Positions 47,549 through 57,446 of a stretch of 64,000 bases of DNA are shown piece by piece. Every line of letters begins with the position of its first letter. Within the stretch, counting starts at the first letter, position 1. The stretch covers positions 310,001 through 374,000 of the forward strand of contig QFPO01000005.1 in assembly GCA_003241385.1 (NCBI GenBank), read 5' to 3'. The notes below the pieces were generated by a model. It saw only the letters and a program-made list of their open reading frames with translations, was not told where the DNA came from and did not search any database. Origin of the DNA: Rhodanobacter denitrificans. Lineage in GTDB: Bacteria > Pseudomonadota > Gammaproteobacteria > Xanthomonadales > Rhodanobacteraceae. The position numbers were made by a program, and so were the translations under genes.

Positions 47549-47554
47549 TAGAAT
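47549..47554 (+). promoter_or_regulatory. -10 candidate of purL
   Basis: TAGAAT 36 bp before the purL ATG; the -35 is not obvious. It might drive the purL to gspD gene chain. Confidence 0.35.
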
Positions 47555-47589
47555 AGACGGCTTCCCGATGCTCCCCGCTCCCGACCCTC

Positions 47590-50500
47590 ATGATTGCGAT
47601 CGACGGCCAGACCGCGCTGTCGCCTTTCCGCGTCGACCGGATCAATGCCGCCCTGGCGGCACAGGTCCGCGACTGCCGTCTGCGCGACACCCGGCATGTT
47701 TACTTCGTAGCGGCTGATCCCGGCACCGCCGACGATCCGCGGCTGTACGAGACGCTGCAGGCCGCCCCTGGCGCGCCGCGGCCGGCGACGCTGTGGATCG
47801 TGCCGAGACTCGGCACGCGCTCGCCGTGGTCGAGCAAGGCCACCGACATCCTGCGCGGCTGCGGCCTGCCGGTGCAGCGCGTCGAGCGCGGCATGGCGAT
47901 CGACCTGGAGCGTCCGCCGGCGACCGGCTCGGCCGGCTGGCAGGCGATGCTGCAGGCGCTGCACGATCCGATGACGCAGTCGGTCGTCACCTCGCTGGCC
48001 GAGGCCGCCCGGTTGTTCGACGCCGGCGCGCCGGCCCCGCTCGAGACCGTCGCGCTCGGTGCCGATCCGCACGCGGCGCTGGCCGCGGCCGACCGCCGGC
48101 TCGGCCTGGCGCTGGCCGACGACGAGATCGCGTATCTGGCCGACAGCTACCGCGCACTGGGACGCGATCCCAGCGACGCCGAGCTGATGATGTTCGCGCA
48201 GGCCAATTCCGAGCACTGCCGCCACAAGGTGTTCAACGCGGCGTTCACGGTCGACGGCGTCGCCCAGGACAAGTCACTGTTCGCGATGATCCGCAACACG
48301 CACGCGGTGTCGCCGGCGTTCACGCTGTCGGCCTATGCCGACAATGCCGCCGTGATCGAGGGCAGCATGGCCCGGCGCTTCTACGCGTCGCCGTCGGACG
48401 GGCGCTATCGCGCGAACGAGGAGGCCGTGCCGTACGCGATCAAGGTCGAGACGCACAACCACCCGACCGCGATCTCGCCGTTCCCGGGCGCCGCGACCGG
48501 CTCGGGCGGCGAAATTCGCGACGAGGGCGCGACCGGGCGCGGCGGCAAGCCCAAGGCCGGCCTGGTCGGCTACTCGGTCTCGCATTTGCGCGTGCCGGGA
48601 CTGGCGCGGCCCTGGGAGCCGGAACGTCCGCTGCCGCCGCGTTTCGCGACCGCGTTCGAGATCATGCGCGACGCGCCGCTCGGCGCGGCCGCGTTCAACA
48701 ACGAGTTCGGCCGTCCGTGCCTGGGCGGCTACTTCCGCACGTTCGAGCAGGACAACGGCGAGCCCGGCAAGCGCTTCGGCTACGACAAGCCGATCATGAT
48801 CGCCGGCGGCATCGCCAATCTGCGCCGCGACCACGTGACCAAGCTGATGCTGCGCGAGGGCGACGCGGTGATCGTGCTCGGCGGTCCGGCGATGCTGATC
48901 GGCCTCGGCGGCGGCGCCGCCTCGTCGATGGCGGCCGGCAGCAGCAGCGCCGAACTCGACTTCGCGTCGGTGCAGCGCGACAACCCGGAGATGCAGCGGC
49001 GCTGCCAGGAGGTCATCGACGCGTGCTGGACGCGCGGTGAGGACAATCCGATCGTCTCGATCCACGACGTCGGCGCCGGCGGCCTGTCCAACGCGATTCC
49101 CGAGATCCTCAACGATTCCTCGGTCGGCGGCCGCATCGATCTGCGCAAGATTCCCTGCGACGATCCGAGCCTGTCGCCGATGCAGATCTGGTGCAACGAG
49201 TCGCAGGAGCGCTACGTACTCGGCGTACGGCCGGACGCGCTGGCGCTGTTCGAATCGCTGTGCGCGCGCGAGCGCTGCGTCTATGCGGTCGTCGGCACGG
49301 TCACCGCCGAGCGCCGCCTGGTCGTGTCCGATCCGCTGCTCGGCGGCGAGGTCATCGACCTGCCGCTGGAGGTCCTGTTCGGCAAGCCGCCACGCATGCA
49401 GCGCGAGGCGACGCGCAAGCCGAAGCGGCTCGATCTGATCGCCGACACGGCCGGTCTGGAGCTCGACGAGACGTTGCAGCGCGTGCTGCGCTTTCCGGCG
49501 GTCGGCAGCAAGTCGTTCCTGGTCACGATCGGCGACCGCAGCGTCGGCGGCCTCTGCGCCCGCGACCCGATGGTCGGCCCCTGGCAGGTGCCGGTCGCCG
49601 ACTGCGCGGTGACCCTGGTCGACTTCGATGGCTACGCCGGCGAGGCGATGACGATGGGCGAGCGCACGCCGCTGGCGGTGTTCGACGCGAAGGCCTCGGC
49701 GCGCATGGCGGTCGGCGAGGCGCTGACCAATCTGGCGGCGGCGCCGGTGCGGCTCGACGAGGTGCGCCTGTCGGCCAACTGGATGGCGGCGGTCGGTCAG
49801 GCCTGCGAAGACGCCGCGCTGTACGACGCGGTGCAGGCGGTCGGCATGGAGCTGTGCCCGGCGCTCGGCATCTCGATTCCGGTCGGCAAGGACTCGCTGT
49901 CGATGCAGACGCGCTGGTCCGCCGACGGCCAGGAGCAGCGCACGGTCTCGCCGGTGTCGCTGGTCGTCTCGGCGTTCGCGCGCGTCGCCGACGTGCGCGG
50001 CGCGCTGACGCCGCAGCTGGCGCTCGACCGCGGCGAGACCGATCTCTGGCTGATCGACCTCGGCGGCGGCGCCAACCGGCTCGGCGGCTCGGTACTGATG
50101 CAGTGCTCGCAGCGTGCCGGCGGGCTCGCGCCGGACGTGGACGATCCGCGGCGGCTGCGTGCGTTCCTCGAGATGATGACCGAGGTCCATCAGGCCGGCC
50201 TGGCGCTGGCCTACCACGACCGCAGCGACGGCGGCGTGATCGTCGCGTTGATCGAGATGGCGCTGGCCGGCCACTGCGGTCTGGACATCCGCCTGGACGG
50301 CTGGGGCGACAACACGCTCGGCGCGCTGTTCTGCGAGGAGCTCGGTGCGGTGCTGCAGGTCCGCAAGGCCGACCGCGCAGCGTTCGAGTCGCTGCTCGAC
50401 CGGCACGGGCTCGGCGCGCTGGCGCACGTGGTCGGCCGCCCGGTCGAGAAGCTGCGCGTCCATCTGCTGCAGGGCGACGGCACGCTGGCCAAGTGGGGCT

Positions 50501-51444
50501 GGGGCGATCTGATGGCGGCCTGGTCCGAGACCAGCTCGGCGATGCAGCGCCTGCGCGACAACCCGGCCAGTGCCGACGCCGAACGCGAATGGCGCCGCGA
50601 CGAGGACGATCGCGGCATCGTGCCGCGGCTGACGTTCGACCCGGCCGAGGACGTGGCGGCGCCGTTCATCGCGACCGGTGAGCGGCCGCGCGTGGCGATC
50701 CTGCGTGAGCAGGGCGTCAACGGCCAGATCGAGATGGCCGCCGCGTTCACGCGTGCCGGTTTCGACGCGGTCGACGTGCACATGACCGATCTGCAGGACG
50801 GCCGTCATCGGCTGGCCGACTTCGTCGGACTGGCCGCCTGCGGCGGCTTCAGCTACGGCGACGTGCTCGGCGCCGGGCGCGGCTGGGCGACCTCGATCCT
50901 CTACAACCCGGCGCTGCGCGACCAGTTCGCGGCGTTCTTCGACGACGCCGGCAAGTTCGCGCTCGGCGTCTGCAACGGCTGCCAGATGATGGCGCAGCTC
51001 AAGCCGATCATTCCGGGCGCCGAGCACTGGCCGACCTTCGAGCGCAACGCGTCCGAGCAGTACGAGGCGCGCCTGGTCACGCTGGAGGTGCTCGAGTCGC
51101 AGTCGATCCTGCTGGCCGGCATGGCCGGCTCGCGTCTGCCGGTCGTCGTCGCGCACGGCGAAGGCCGCACCCGCTACGCCGATGCCGCGGCGGCGCGCCA
51201 GGCCGACGTGTGCCTGCGCTACGTCGACGATGCCGGCAAGGCGACCGAGCGCTATCCGCTGAACCCGAACGGCTCGGCCGGCGGCGCGACCGGCTTCACG
51301 GCCGCATCGGGCCGCGTGACGATACTGATGCCGCATCCGGAGCGCGTGTTCCGCAGCGTGCAGATGAGCTGGCGGCCGCGCGAATGGGCCGAGGACTCGC
51401 CGTGGATGCGGCTGTTCCGCAACGCGCGAACCTGGGTCGGCTGA
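47590..51444 (+). CDS. purL: Phosphoribosylformylglycinamidine synthase
   Basis: 1284 residues, the large one-chain enzyme (E. coli 1295) of the fourth step in purine synthesis. N-terminal PurS-like domain, linker with NSEHCRHKVFNA, two AIRS-type ATP domains (ETHNHPTAISPFPGAATGSGGEIRDEGATGRG in the first) and a C-terminal glutamine amidotransferase with the nucleophile Cys in GVCNGCQMM and the His/Glu in PHPERVFR. One base separates its stop from the next gene, which in turn overlaps gspE, so purL heads a continuous chain into the type II secretion operon. Confidence 0.97.
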   Translation: MIAIDGQTALSPFRVDRINAALAAQVRDCRLRDTRHVYFVAADPGTADDPRLYETLQAAPGAPRPATLWIVPRLGTRSPWSSKATDILRGCGLPVQRVERGMAIDLERPPATGSAGWQAMLQALHDPMTQSVVTSLAEAARLFDAGAPAPLETVALGADPHAALAAADRRLGLALADDEIAYLADSYRALGRDPSDAELMMFAQANSEHCRHKVFNAAFTVDGVAQDKSLFAMIRNTHAVSPAFTLSAYADNAAVIEGSMARRFYASPSDGRYRANEEAVPYAIKVETHNHPTAISPFPGAATGSGGEIRDEGATGRGGKPKAGLVGYSVSHLRVPGLARPWEPERPLPPRFATAFEIMRDAPLGAAAFNNEFGRPCLGGYFRTFEQDNGEPGKRFGYDKPIMIAGGIANLRRDHVTKLMLREGDAVIVLGGPAMLIGLGGGAASSMAAGSSSAELDFASVQRDNPEMQRRCQEVIDACWTRGEDNPIVSIHDVGAGGLSNAIPEILNDSSVGGRIDLRKIPCDDPSLSPMQIWCNESQERYVLGVRPDALALFESLCARERCVYAVVGTVTAERRLVVSDPLLGGEVIDLPLEVLFGKPPRMQREATRKPKRLDLIADTAGLELDETLQRVLRFPAVGSKSFLVTIGDRSVGGLCARDPMVGPWQVPVADCAVTLVDFDGYAGEAMTMGERTPLAVFDAKASARMAVGEALTNLAAAPVRLDEVRLSANWMAAVGQACEDAALYDAVQAVGMELCPALGISIPVGKDSLSMQTRWSADGQEQRTVSPVSLVVSAFARVADVRGALTPQLALDRGETDLWLIDLGGGANRLGGSVLMQCSQRAGGLAPDVDDPRRLRAFLEMMTEVHQAGLALAYHDRSDGGVIVALIEMALAGHCGLDIRLDGWGDNTLGALFCEELGAVLQVRKADRAAFESLLDRHGLGALAHVVGRPVEKLRVHLLQGDGTLAKWGWGDLMAAWSETSSAMQRLRDNPASADAEREWRRDEDDRGIVPRLTFDPAEDVAAPFIATGERPRVAILREQGVNGQIEMAAAFTRAGFDAVDVHMTDLQDGRHRLADFVGLAACGGFSYGDVLGAGRGWATSILYNPALRDQFAAFFDDAGKFALGVCNGCQMMAQLKPIIPGAEHWPTFERNASEQYEARLVTLEVLESQSILLAGMAGSRLPVVVAHGEGRTRYADAAAARQADVCLRYVDDAGKATERYPLNPNGSAGGATGFTAASGRVTILMPHPERVFRSVQMSWRPREWAEDSPWMRLFRNARTWVG

Positions 51445-51445
51445 C

Positions 51446-52120
51446 ATGACACTGTCGCCGCTGCGCGAGTTCGCTCTGAAGGCGCTGCTGTGGCTACCGC
51501 TCAGTTTCGTGTGCTGGTTCGTGCTGGCGCCGCTGCTGGTCTGGCCGGTCGGCGTCGCGGCCCGCGCGATCCTGCTCGGCATCTGGCCGGATCTGTTCAG
51601 CGGTCTCGTTCAGGGAGGACAGGCGGTCGATCACGCCGGTCAGGTGCTCGGACGCGCCGACTATCTGCTCGACGTGACGACGACGGTGCTGGTGCGGGCC
51701 GACGAAGGCGGCCGGGTCGGCCTCGGCGTGCTCGAGACCACGGTCAATCCGATGGTCTACGGCTATGCGCTGCCGCTGTTCTCGGGCCTGACGCTGGCCA
51801 CGCCGATGCCGGTGCGGCGGCGCCTGCTGCAGCTGGCCCCTGCGTTTGCGGTGATCTGGCTGGCGCAGTCGTTCGGCGTGGTCGCCGAGAGCCTGAAGAT
51901 CATCGCGTTCCAGTCCGGCCCGCCCGGCGTCGCGGCGGCGCAGAAGGCCGGGCTGGAGCCCAATGTGATTGCGCTGGCCTATCAGTTCGGTTATCTGATC
52001 CTCCCCGCTCTGGTCCCGGTCGCGCTCTGGGTGGGCTTCAACCGGACGTTCATCGAATCGCTGGTCGGCCCGCCCGGGGAACCTGGCGAGGGAAAGCAGA
52101 GTCTTAACCATGTCGAATGA
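51446..52120 (+). CDS. Membrane protein resembling exosortase-H-associated proteins
   Basis: 224 residues with four or five hydrophobic segments. NPMVYGYALPLFSGLTLATP and the long soluble loop between helix 1 and this segment recall the exosortase H-associated membrane protein family, but no exosortase gene is in the window, so I hold this only as a likeness. It begins one base after purL and its last 11 bases overlap gspE. Confidence 0.6.
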   Translation: MTLSPLREFALKALLWLPLSFVCWFVLAPLLVWPVGVAARAILLGIWPDLFSGLVQGGQAVDHAGQVLGRADYLLDVTTTVLVRADEGGRVGLGVLETTVNPMVYGYALPLFSGLTLATPMPVRRRLLQLAPAFAVIWLAQSFGVVAESLKIIAFQSGPPGVAAAQKAGLEPNVIALAYQFGYLILPALVPVALWVGFNRTFIESLVGPPGEPGEGKQSLNHVE

Positions 52121-53876
52121 ATCGGAATCTCCTGTCTTGGCCAGCGTGATCGAACCCGCCGCCGGCGTGCCCGTCGTCGCCGAAGAGGTGCTCGACGAGC
52201 GCGTCTGCCAGTTCCTGGTCGCGCGCGGCCGCCTCAAGGAGACCGATCTCGTACGCGGCCGGCGCCTGCACGAGGAGGACACGACCGGATCGAGCCTGCT
52301 GTCGCTGCTGACGCGGCTGGGCCTGGTGTCCGAGCGCGACATGGCCGAGGCGATGTCCGAGCTGATGGACATCGCGCTCTTGCCGCCGAAGGATTTTCCG
52401 GAGACGCCGCCGCCGAACGTGCAGCTGTCGGTGCGCTTCCTCAAGCAGGTCCACGTCTGCCCGATCGCCGAGACCGAGGAGGAGATCACGCTGCTGATCG
52501 CCAATCCGGCCGATCCCTATCCGCTCGAAGCGGTCAAGCTGGCGACCGGCCGCAAGGTCCAGGTGCGCCTCGCGCTGCGTTCGGAGATCGACGACCTGAT
52601 CGAGCGCTACTACGGCCAGGGACGCTCGGCGATGGGCACGATCGTCGAGAACCTCAGCGACGAGAGCGGTCGCGGCGAGGACGACATCGAGCACCTGCGC
52701 GACCTGGCGTCCGAGGCGCCGGTGATCCGGCTGGTCAACCTGGTGATCCAGCGTGCGGTCGAACAGCGCGCCTCGGACATCCACATCGAGCCGTTCGAGA
52801 ACCGCCTGAAGGTGCGCTACCGCATCGACGGCGTGCTGCACGAGGTGGAATCGCCGCCGGCGGCCTCGACCGCCGCGGTGATCTCGCGCATCAAGATCAT
52901 GGCCAAGCTCAACATCGCCGAGCGCCGCCTGCCGCAGGACGGCCGCATCATGATTCGCGTGCAGGGCAAGGAGCTGGACCTGCGCGTCTCCACCGTGCCG
53001 ACCGCGCACGGCGAGTCGGTGGTCATGCGTATCCTCGACCGCGAAGCGGTGGTCTTCGACTTCGAGACGCTCGGCTTCACCGACGAGTTCCTGCCGAAGT
53101 TCATCAAGGTGCTCGACCAGCCGCACGGCATCATGCTGGTGACCGGCCCGACCGGCTCGGGCAAGACGACGACGCTGTACACCGCGCTGTCCAAGCTCAA
53201 CACGCCCGACGTCAAGATCATCACGGTCGAGGATCCGGTCGAGTACCAGATCGAAGGTATCAACCAGATCCAGGCCAAGCCGCAGATCGGCCTGGACTTC
53301 TCGCACGCGCTGCGCTCGATCGTGCGTCAGGACCCGGACATCATCATGATCGGCGAGATGCGCGATCTGGAGACCGCGCGCATCGCGATCCAGTCCGCGC
53401 TGACCGGCCACCTGGTGCTGTCGACGCTGCACACCAACAACGCGGCCGGCGGCATCACGCGTCTGCTCGACATGGGGGTGGAGGACTATCTGCTGACCTC
53501 GACCGTCAACGGCATCCTCGCCCAGCGTCTGGTGCGCAGGATCGACCGCAACACGGCCTTGCCGTACGAGGCGCCGCCGGAGGTGGTCCGCGAGTTCAAT
53601 CTGGAGCGCTACACCGACGAGCGGCCAATCAAGCTCTACAAGCCGATGCCTTCGCCGCTCAACTCCACCGGCTACTTCGGACGCACGACGATCATGGAGT
53701 TCCTGGTCATGACCGACGCGTTGCGGCGACAGGTCATGCAGAAGGCGACGATGGGCGCGCTGGAGGAGCAGGCGCGCGCGGAAGGCATGCGCACGATGTA
53801 CGAGGACGGCATCGTCAAGTCGCTCGGCGGCTCGACGACGCTCGAGGAAGTCCTGCGCGTGACGCAGGAAGGCTGA
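52110..53876 (+). CDS. gspE: Type II secretion ATPase GspE (XpsE)
   Basis: 588 residues, cytoplasmic hexameric ATPase of the T2SS. N1/N2 domain (LLTRLGLVSERDMAEAMSELMDI), then Walker A GPTGSGKTTTLYTAL, Asp box (ITVEDPVEYQ), Walker B (PDIIMIGEMRD) and the His box (GHLVLSTLHTN). The segment where PulE/EpsE carry a four-cysteine zinc site has no cysteine; only two are in the protein, both N-terminal. First gene of the xps order. Confidence 0.95.
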   Translation: MSNESESPVLASVIEPAAGVPVVAEEVLDERVCQFLVARGRLKETDLVRGRRLHEEDTTGSSLLSLLTRLGLVSERDMAEAMSELMDIALLPPKDFPETPPPNVQLSVRFLKQVHVCPIAETEEEITLLIANPADPYPLEAVKLATGRKVQVRLALRSEIDDLIERYYGQGRSAMGTIVENLSDESGRGEDDIEHLRDLASEAPVIRLVNLVIQRAVEQRASDIHIEPFENRLKVRYRIDGVLHEVESPPAASTAAVISRIKIMAKLNIAERRLPQDGRIMIRVQGKELDLRVSTVPTAHGESVVMRILDREAVVFDFETLGFTDEFLPKFIKVLDQPHGIMLVTGPTGSGKTTTLYTALSKLNTPDVKIITVEDPVEYQIEGINQIQAKPQIGLDFSHALRSIVRQDPDIIMIGEMRDLETARIAIQSALTGHLVLSTLHTNNAAGGITRLLDMGVEDYLLTSTVNGILAQRLVRRIDRNTALPYEAPPEVVREFNLERYTDERPIKLYKPMPSPLNSTGYFGRTTIMEFLVMTDALRRQVMQKATMGALEEQARAEGMRTMYEDGIVKSLGGSTTLEEVLRVTQEG

Positions 53877-53886
53877 GGCGCCGATC

Positions 53887-55104
53887 ATGACGATCTATCG
53901 GTACAAGGCGGTCACGCCGGGCGGCGACACGCTCGAAGGGCAGCTCGACGTGGCCTCGTACGACGAGGCGATCCTCAAGCTGCAGGACGCCGGCAACATT
54001 CCGCTGGACGTGCGCGAGGCCAGCGCCGGCTCGGGCGGCAGCCTGTTCGGCGGCATGTTCAAGAAGGCCACGCTGCGCGAGCAGCAGGTCGTGCTGTTCA
54101 CCCAGCAGCTGGCGACCCTGCTCGGGGCCGGCCAGCCGCTCGATCGCGCGCTGCAGATCCTGCTCGACCTGCCCGAGTCGGAGAAGGCGCGGCAGATGCT
54201 CGAGCGCATCCGCGACCACGTGCGCGGCGGCGCGCCGTTGTCCGACGCGCTCGAGAACGAGACCGGCAACTTCTCGCGCCTGTACATCAACATGGTGCGC
54301 GCCGGCGAGGCCGGCGGCTCGCTCGACGACACGCTCAAGCGCCTCGGCGAGTATCTGGAGCGCTCGCGCCTGCTCAAGGCCGGCGTCATCAACGCGATGA
54401 TCTATCCGGCGTTCCTGGTCGGCATGGTGCTGCTGTCGCTGCTGGTGCTGCTGACCTACGTGGTGCCGCAATTCGCGCCGATGTTCGCCGACATGGGCGT
54501 GGAGATGCCGCTGATCACGCGGATCGTGCTCGGCGTCGGGTCGACGCTGCAGAACTTCTGGTGGCTGCTGATCGGCCTGGCGATCTTCGCGGTCAGCTGG
54601 GTGCGCCGGCAGATGTCCGATCCGGTCAGCCGGCTCAAGATGGACCAGCGCCTGCTCAACCTGCGCCTGGTCGGCGAGCTGATCCGCAAGCTCGAGATCG
54701 CCCGGCTCGCGCGCACGCTCGGCACGCTGCTGCACAACGGCGTGCCGCTGCTGAACGGTCTTTCGATCGCACGCAACGTCATGGGCAATACGGTGCTGGC
54801 GACCGCGGTCGAGCAGGCTACCGAAGAGGTCAAGACCGGCGGCGGCCTCGGCTACTCGCTGACGCAGTCCAAGCAGTTTCCGAAGCTGGCGCTGCAGATG
54901 ATCAGCGTCGGCGAGGAATCCGGTCAGCTCGACGCGATGCTGATGAAGGTGGCCGACACCTTCGACATCGAGGTCAAGAACACCCTGGACCGGCTGCTGG
55001 CCGCGCTGGTCCCGCTCACGACCGTCGTCATGACGGCCATCGTCGCCATGATCATGCTGGCGATCGTGTTGCCGATCATGGATATCGCCGGTTCGATACA
55101 GTAA
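53887..55104 (+). CDS. gspF: Type II secretion inner-membrane protein GspF (XpsF)
   Basis: 405 residues, platform protein with two GspF domains (helical bundles) and three transmembrane helices (AMIYPAFLVGMVLLSLLVLLTYVVP, WWLLIGLAIFAVSW and PLTTVVMTAIVAMIMLAIVLPIM). YKAVTPGGDTLEGQL, RAGEAGGSLDDTLKRLGEYLE and ISVGEESGQLDAML are family signatures. Binds GspE and GspL. Confidence 0.95.
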   Translation: MTIYRYKAVTPGGDTLEGQLDVASYDEAILKLQDAGNIPLDVREASAGSGGSLFGGMFKKATLREQQVVLFTQQLATLLGAGQPLDRALQILLDLPESEKARQMLERIRDHVRGGAPLSDALENETGNFSRLYINMVRAGEAGGSLDDTLKRLGEYLERSRLLKAGVINAMIYPAFLVGMVLLSLLVLLTYVVPQFAPMFADMGVEMPLITRIVLGVGSTLQNFWWLLIGLAIFAVSWVRRQMSDPVSRLKMDQRLLNLRLVGELIRKLEIARLARTLGTLLHNGVPLLNGLSIARNVMGNTVLATAVEQATEEVKTGGGLGYSLTQSKQFPKLALQMISVGEESGQLDAMLMKVADTFDIEVKNTLDRLLAALVPLTTVVMTAIVAMIMLAIVLPIMDIAGSIQ

Positions 55105-55134
55105 GACTCCTCACCTTCCGACACGAGGTCTCCC

Positions 55135-55569
55135 ATGAATCTGCCCCATCGCTCCTTCGCCCGTACGCTGCCGCGCAGCGGCGGCTTCAGTCTGATCGAA
55201 ATGCTCGCGGTCATCGTCCTGATCGGCATCGTCGCGACGATCGTCGTACAGAACGTCGGCAACCGCGTCAACACCGGCAAGTACAACGCCGGCAAGGCCC
55301 AGGTGCAGTCGCTGGCCGGCAAGGTCGAGGCCTATGCGCTCGACAACGGCTCGCCGCCGCAGCGCCTCGAGGACCTGGTCACGCGCGGCGGCAACGCCAA
55401 GAACTGGAACGGTCCATACGCCAAGGAATCGGACCTCAAGGATCCGTTCGGCAACGCGTTCCAGTACAAGGCGCCCGGCGAGCACGGCGACTTCGACCTG
55501 GTCTTCCTCGGCCGCGACGGCCAGACCGGCGGCGCCGATCTCAACGCCGACTACGGCAACTGGCAGTAA
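55135..55569 (+). CDS. gspG: Major pseudopilin GspG (XpsG)
   Basis: 144 residues. Type III signal cut at G|FSLIEML with Glu5; hydrophobic helix VIVLIGIVATIVVQNVG; C-terminal DPFGNAFQYKAPGEHGDFDLVFLGRDGQTGGADLNADYGNW includes the calcium-loop region typical of GspG. Confidence 0.95.
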   Translation: MNLPHRSFARTLPRSGGFSLIEMLAVIVLIGIVATIVVQNVGNRVNTGKYNAGKAQVQSLAGKVEAYALDNGSPPQRLEDLVTRGGNAKNWNGPYAKESDLKDPFGNAFQYKAPGEHGDFDLVFLGRDGQTGGADLNADYGNWQ

Positions 55570-55611
55570 GCCGCCGGCGCGGCGCGCACGCCCCTGCCTC
55601 GAGCCATCGCC

Positions 55612-56070
55612 GTGCATGCCCCCCGTCCGCGCCCCCGAGGCTTCACGCTGATCGAGATGATCGCGGTCGTGGTCCTGATCGCGATCATCCTGACGGTCGT
55701 CTCGGTCTCGTTCTCCAAGAGCCTGACCACGGCCAAGGTGCGCGCGGCCAGCCGCGACCTGGTCGCCGCCTTGCGCTACACGCGCGGCCAGGCGATCGTG
55801 AAGGGCGAGCAGAAGGTCCTGATGCTGGACCTGGAGCACAACAGCTACCAGGCGCCGAATCGCGGCTCGGTCGAGCTGCCCAAGGACATGAAGCTGCAGC
55901 TGACGACCGCCGAGCAGGAGTTGACCGGCGAGAATGCCGGCGGCATCCGTTTCTTTCCGGACGGCAGCTCGACCGGCGGCAACATCGCGGTTCTGATGGG
56001 CGAGCGGGTCTGGCGCATCAACGTGGCCTGGCTGACCGGCGAGATCACGCTCGACCAGCCGCCTGACTGA
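55612..56070 (+). CDS. gspH: Minor pseudopilin GspH (XpsH)
   Basis: 152 residues from GTG 55612. Prepilin site RG|FTLIEMIAV with Glu5, then a GspH-type beta domain (KVLMLDLEHNSYQ, GGIRFFPDGSSTGGNI). Located between G and I as in the xps order. It sits at or near the pseudopilus tip in the H-I-J-K group. Confidence 0.88.
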   Translation: MHAPRPRPRGFTLIEMIAVVVLIAIILTVVSVSFSKSLTTAKVRAASRDLVAALRYTRGQAIVKGEQKVLMLDLEHNSYQAPNRGSVELPKDMKLQLTTAEQELTGENAGGIRFFPDGSSTGGNIAVLMGERVWRINVAWLTGEITLDQPPD

Positions 56071-56100
56071 ACGAAACCGGTACAGCACGGTCAGACTGGC

Positions 56101-56706
56101 ATGTCGCGCCCCACCTCCTTCTCTCCGCATCGCGCTCGAGGCTTCAGCCTGATCGAGATGGTCGCCGCGTTCCTCGTGTTCGCGATCGCGGTCGGCGTGC
56201 AGATGCAGATTCTCGCCACCTCGCTGCACACGACGCGCCGTTCGGCCGAGTACACGCAGGCGGCGCTGTGGGCGCAGTCGCGGCTCGACGTCGTTGGCGT
56301 CGGCGAGCGCATCGAGGAGGGCGATACGTCCGGGCGCTTCGACGATCGCTACAGCTGGGAGCTGCGCATTCACAAGGTCGACCCGCAGGGCATCGTGCCG
56401 CCGCAGGCACTCGGCGGCGGCATCGCCGGCCTCGATGCCGGACAGCAGGTGGCCGCGGCGGCCCAGGTCGGCAACAGCGGCGCGCTGAGCGTGTCGCCGG
56501 TGGAGATCTACCAGCTCGACCTGACCGTGATCTGGGGGCCGCGCAACAGCCCGCGCAGCGAGACGTTCTCGACGCTGCGCGCGACCAATCCCGACGACGG
56601 CAGCGGCCTGTCCGGCGGTGGCGTCAACATGCCGAGCATGCGCAACCAGGCACCGGGCGCGAACAGTGCCGCGGTGAACAGCCGGGCCAGCGGGACCAAG
56701 CGGTGA
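56101..56706 (+). CDS. gspI: Minor pseudopilin GspI (XpsI)
   Basis: 201 residues, prepilin cut RG|FSLIEMVAA, helix FLVFAIAVGVQMQILATSL. Longer than typical GspI because of a Gly/Ala/Ser-rich C-terminal extension (from about residue 170). Its stop overlaps the gspJ start. Confidence 0.88.
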   Translation: MSRPTSFSPHRARGFSLIEMVAAFLVFAIAVGVQMQILATSLHTTRRSAEYTQAALWAQSRLDVVGVGERIEEGDTSGRFDDRYSWELRIHKVDPQGIVPPQALGGGIAGLDAGQQVAAAAQVGNSGALSVSPVEIYQLDLTVIWGPRNSPRSETFSTLRATNPDDGSGLSGGGVNMPSMRNQAPGANSAAVNSRASGTKR

Positions 56707-57446
56707 GTGCGGCGCGCACCCGCGGCTTCACGCTGATCGAGGTCATGCTGGCCACGATGCTGCTCGGCCTGCTGCTGGCCGGCACCTACGGTGCGATCAG
56801 GACCACGGTCAAGGCGATGCAGTCCGGCGAGAGCGCCGTCGACACGATCAACCGGATCCGCGTCGCGCAGGAATTCATCCGTCGCCAGATCAGCCGCGGC
56901 ATGCCGCTCGGCTTCGACCGCGACGACAGCACCGGCGTCAACTTCGTGTTCGAGGGCAAACGCGACTTCATGCGCTTCGTCGCGCCGATGCCCGGCTACC
57001 TGTCCAAGGGCGGGCCGTACGTGCAGACGCTGGAGCTGGCCAACGTGCGCGGCGGCAAGGAACTGGTGTTCACGCATGCGATGCTGAACGGGTTCGACCT
57101 GCGCCAGCTGCGCGAGGCCGATCTGGAGCCGGTCATGCTGGTCGACCGCATCCGCGGCGGCCGCTTCGAGTACCGCGGCTTCGATGAGGAGGGCAACCTC
57201 GGCGACTGGCAGGACGACTGGGAGGATCCGAGCCTGACCCCGGTCATGGTGCGGATCCGGCTCGAGATGGCCGACGACAGCCAGGCCGTGTTCCCGGACA
57301 TGGAGATCCCGCTCGTGCTCGACGTCGGTTCGATGCGGCGCCCGTACATCGGGCGCGACGGCGAGCAGGCGATTCCGGGTCAGTCGGCGCCGCCGCCGGC
57401 CTACGGCGTGCCGCAACAGAAGAACATGCAGGGGCAGATCCGATGA
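56703..57446 (+). CDS. gspJ: Minor pseudopilin GspJ (XpsJ)
   Basis: 247 residues from GTG 56703 (GTGA overlap with gspI). Prepilin cut RG|FTLIEVMLA, helix, then a GspJ-type beta domain containing QLREADLEPVMLVDRIRGGRFEYRGFDEEG. C-terminal Pro/Gln-rich tail. Its stop overlaps gspK. Confidence 0.9.
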   Translation: MSAARTRGFTLIEVMLATMLLGLLLAGTYGAIRTTVKAMQSGESAVDTINRIRVAQEFIRRQISRGMPLGFDRDDSTGVNFVFEGKRDFMRFVAPMPGYLSKGGPYVQTLELANVRGGKELVFTHAMLNGFDLRQLREADLEPVMLVDRIRGGRFEYRGFDEEGNLGDWQDDWEDPSLTPVMVRIRLEMADDSQAVFPDMEIPLVLDVGSMRRPYIGRDGEQAIPGQSAPPPAYGVPQQKNMQGQIR

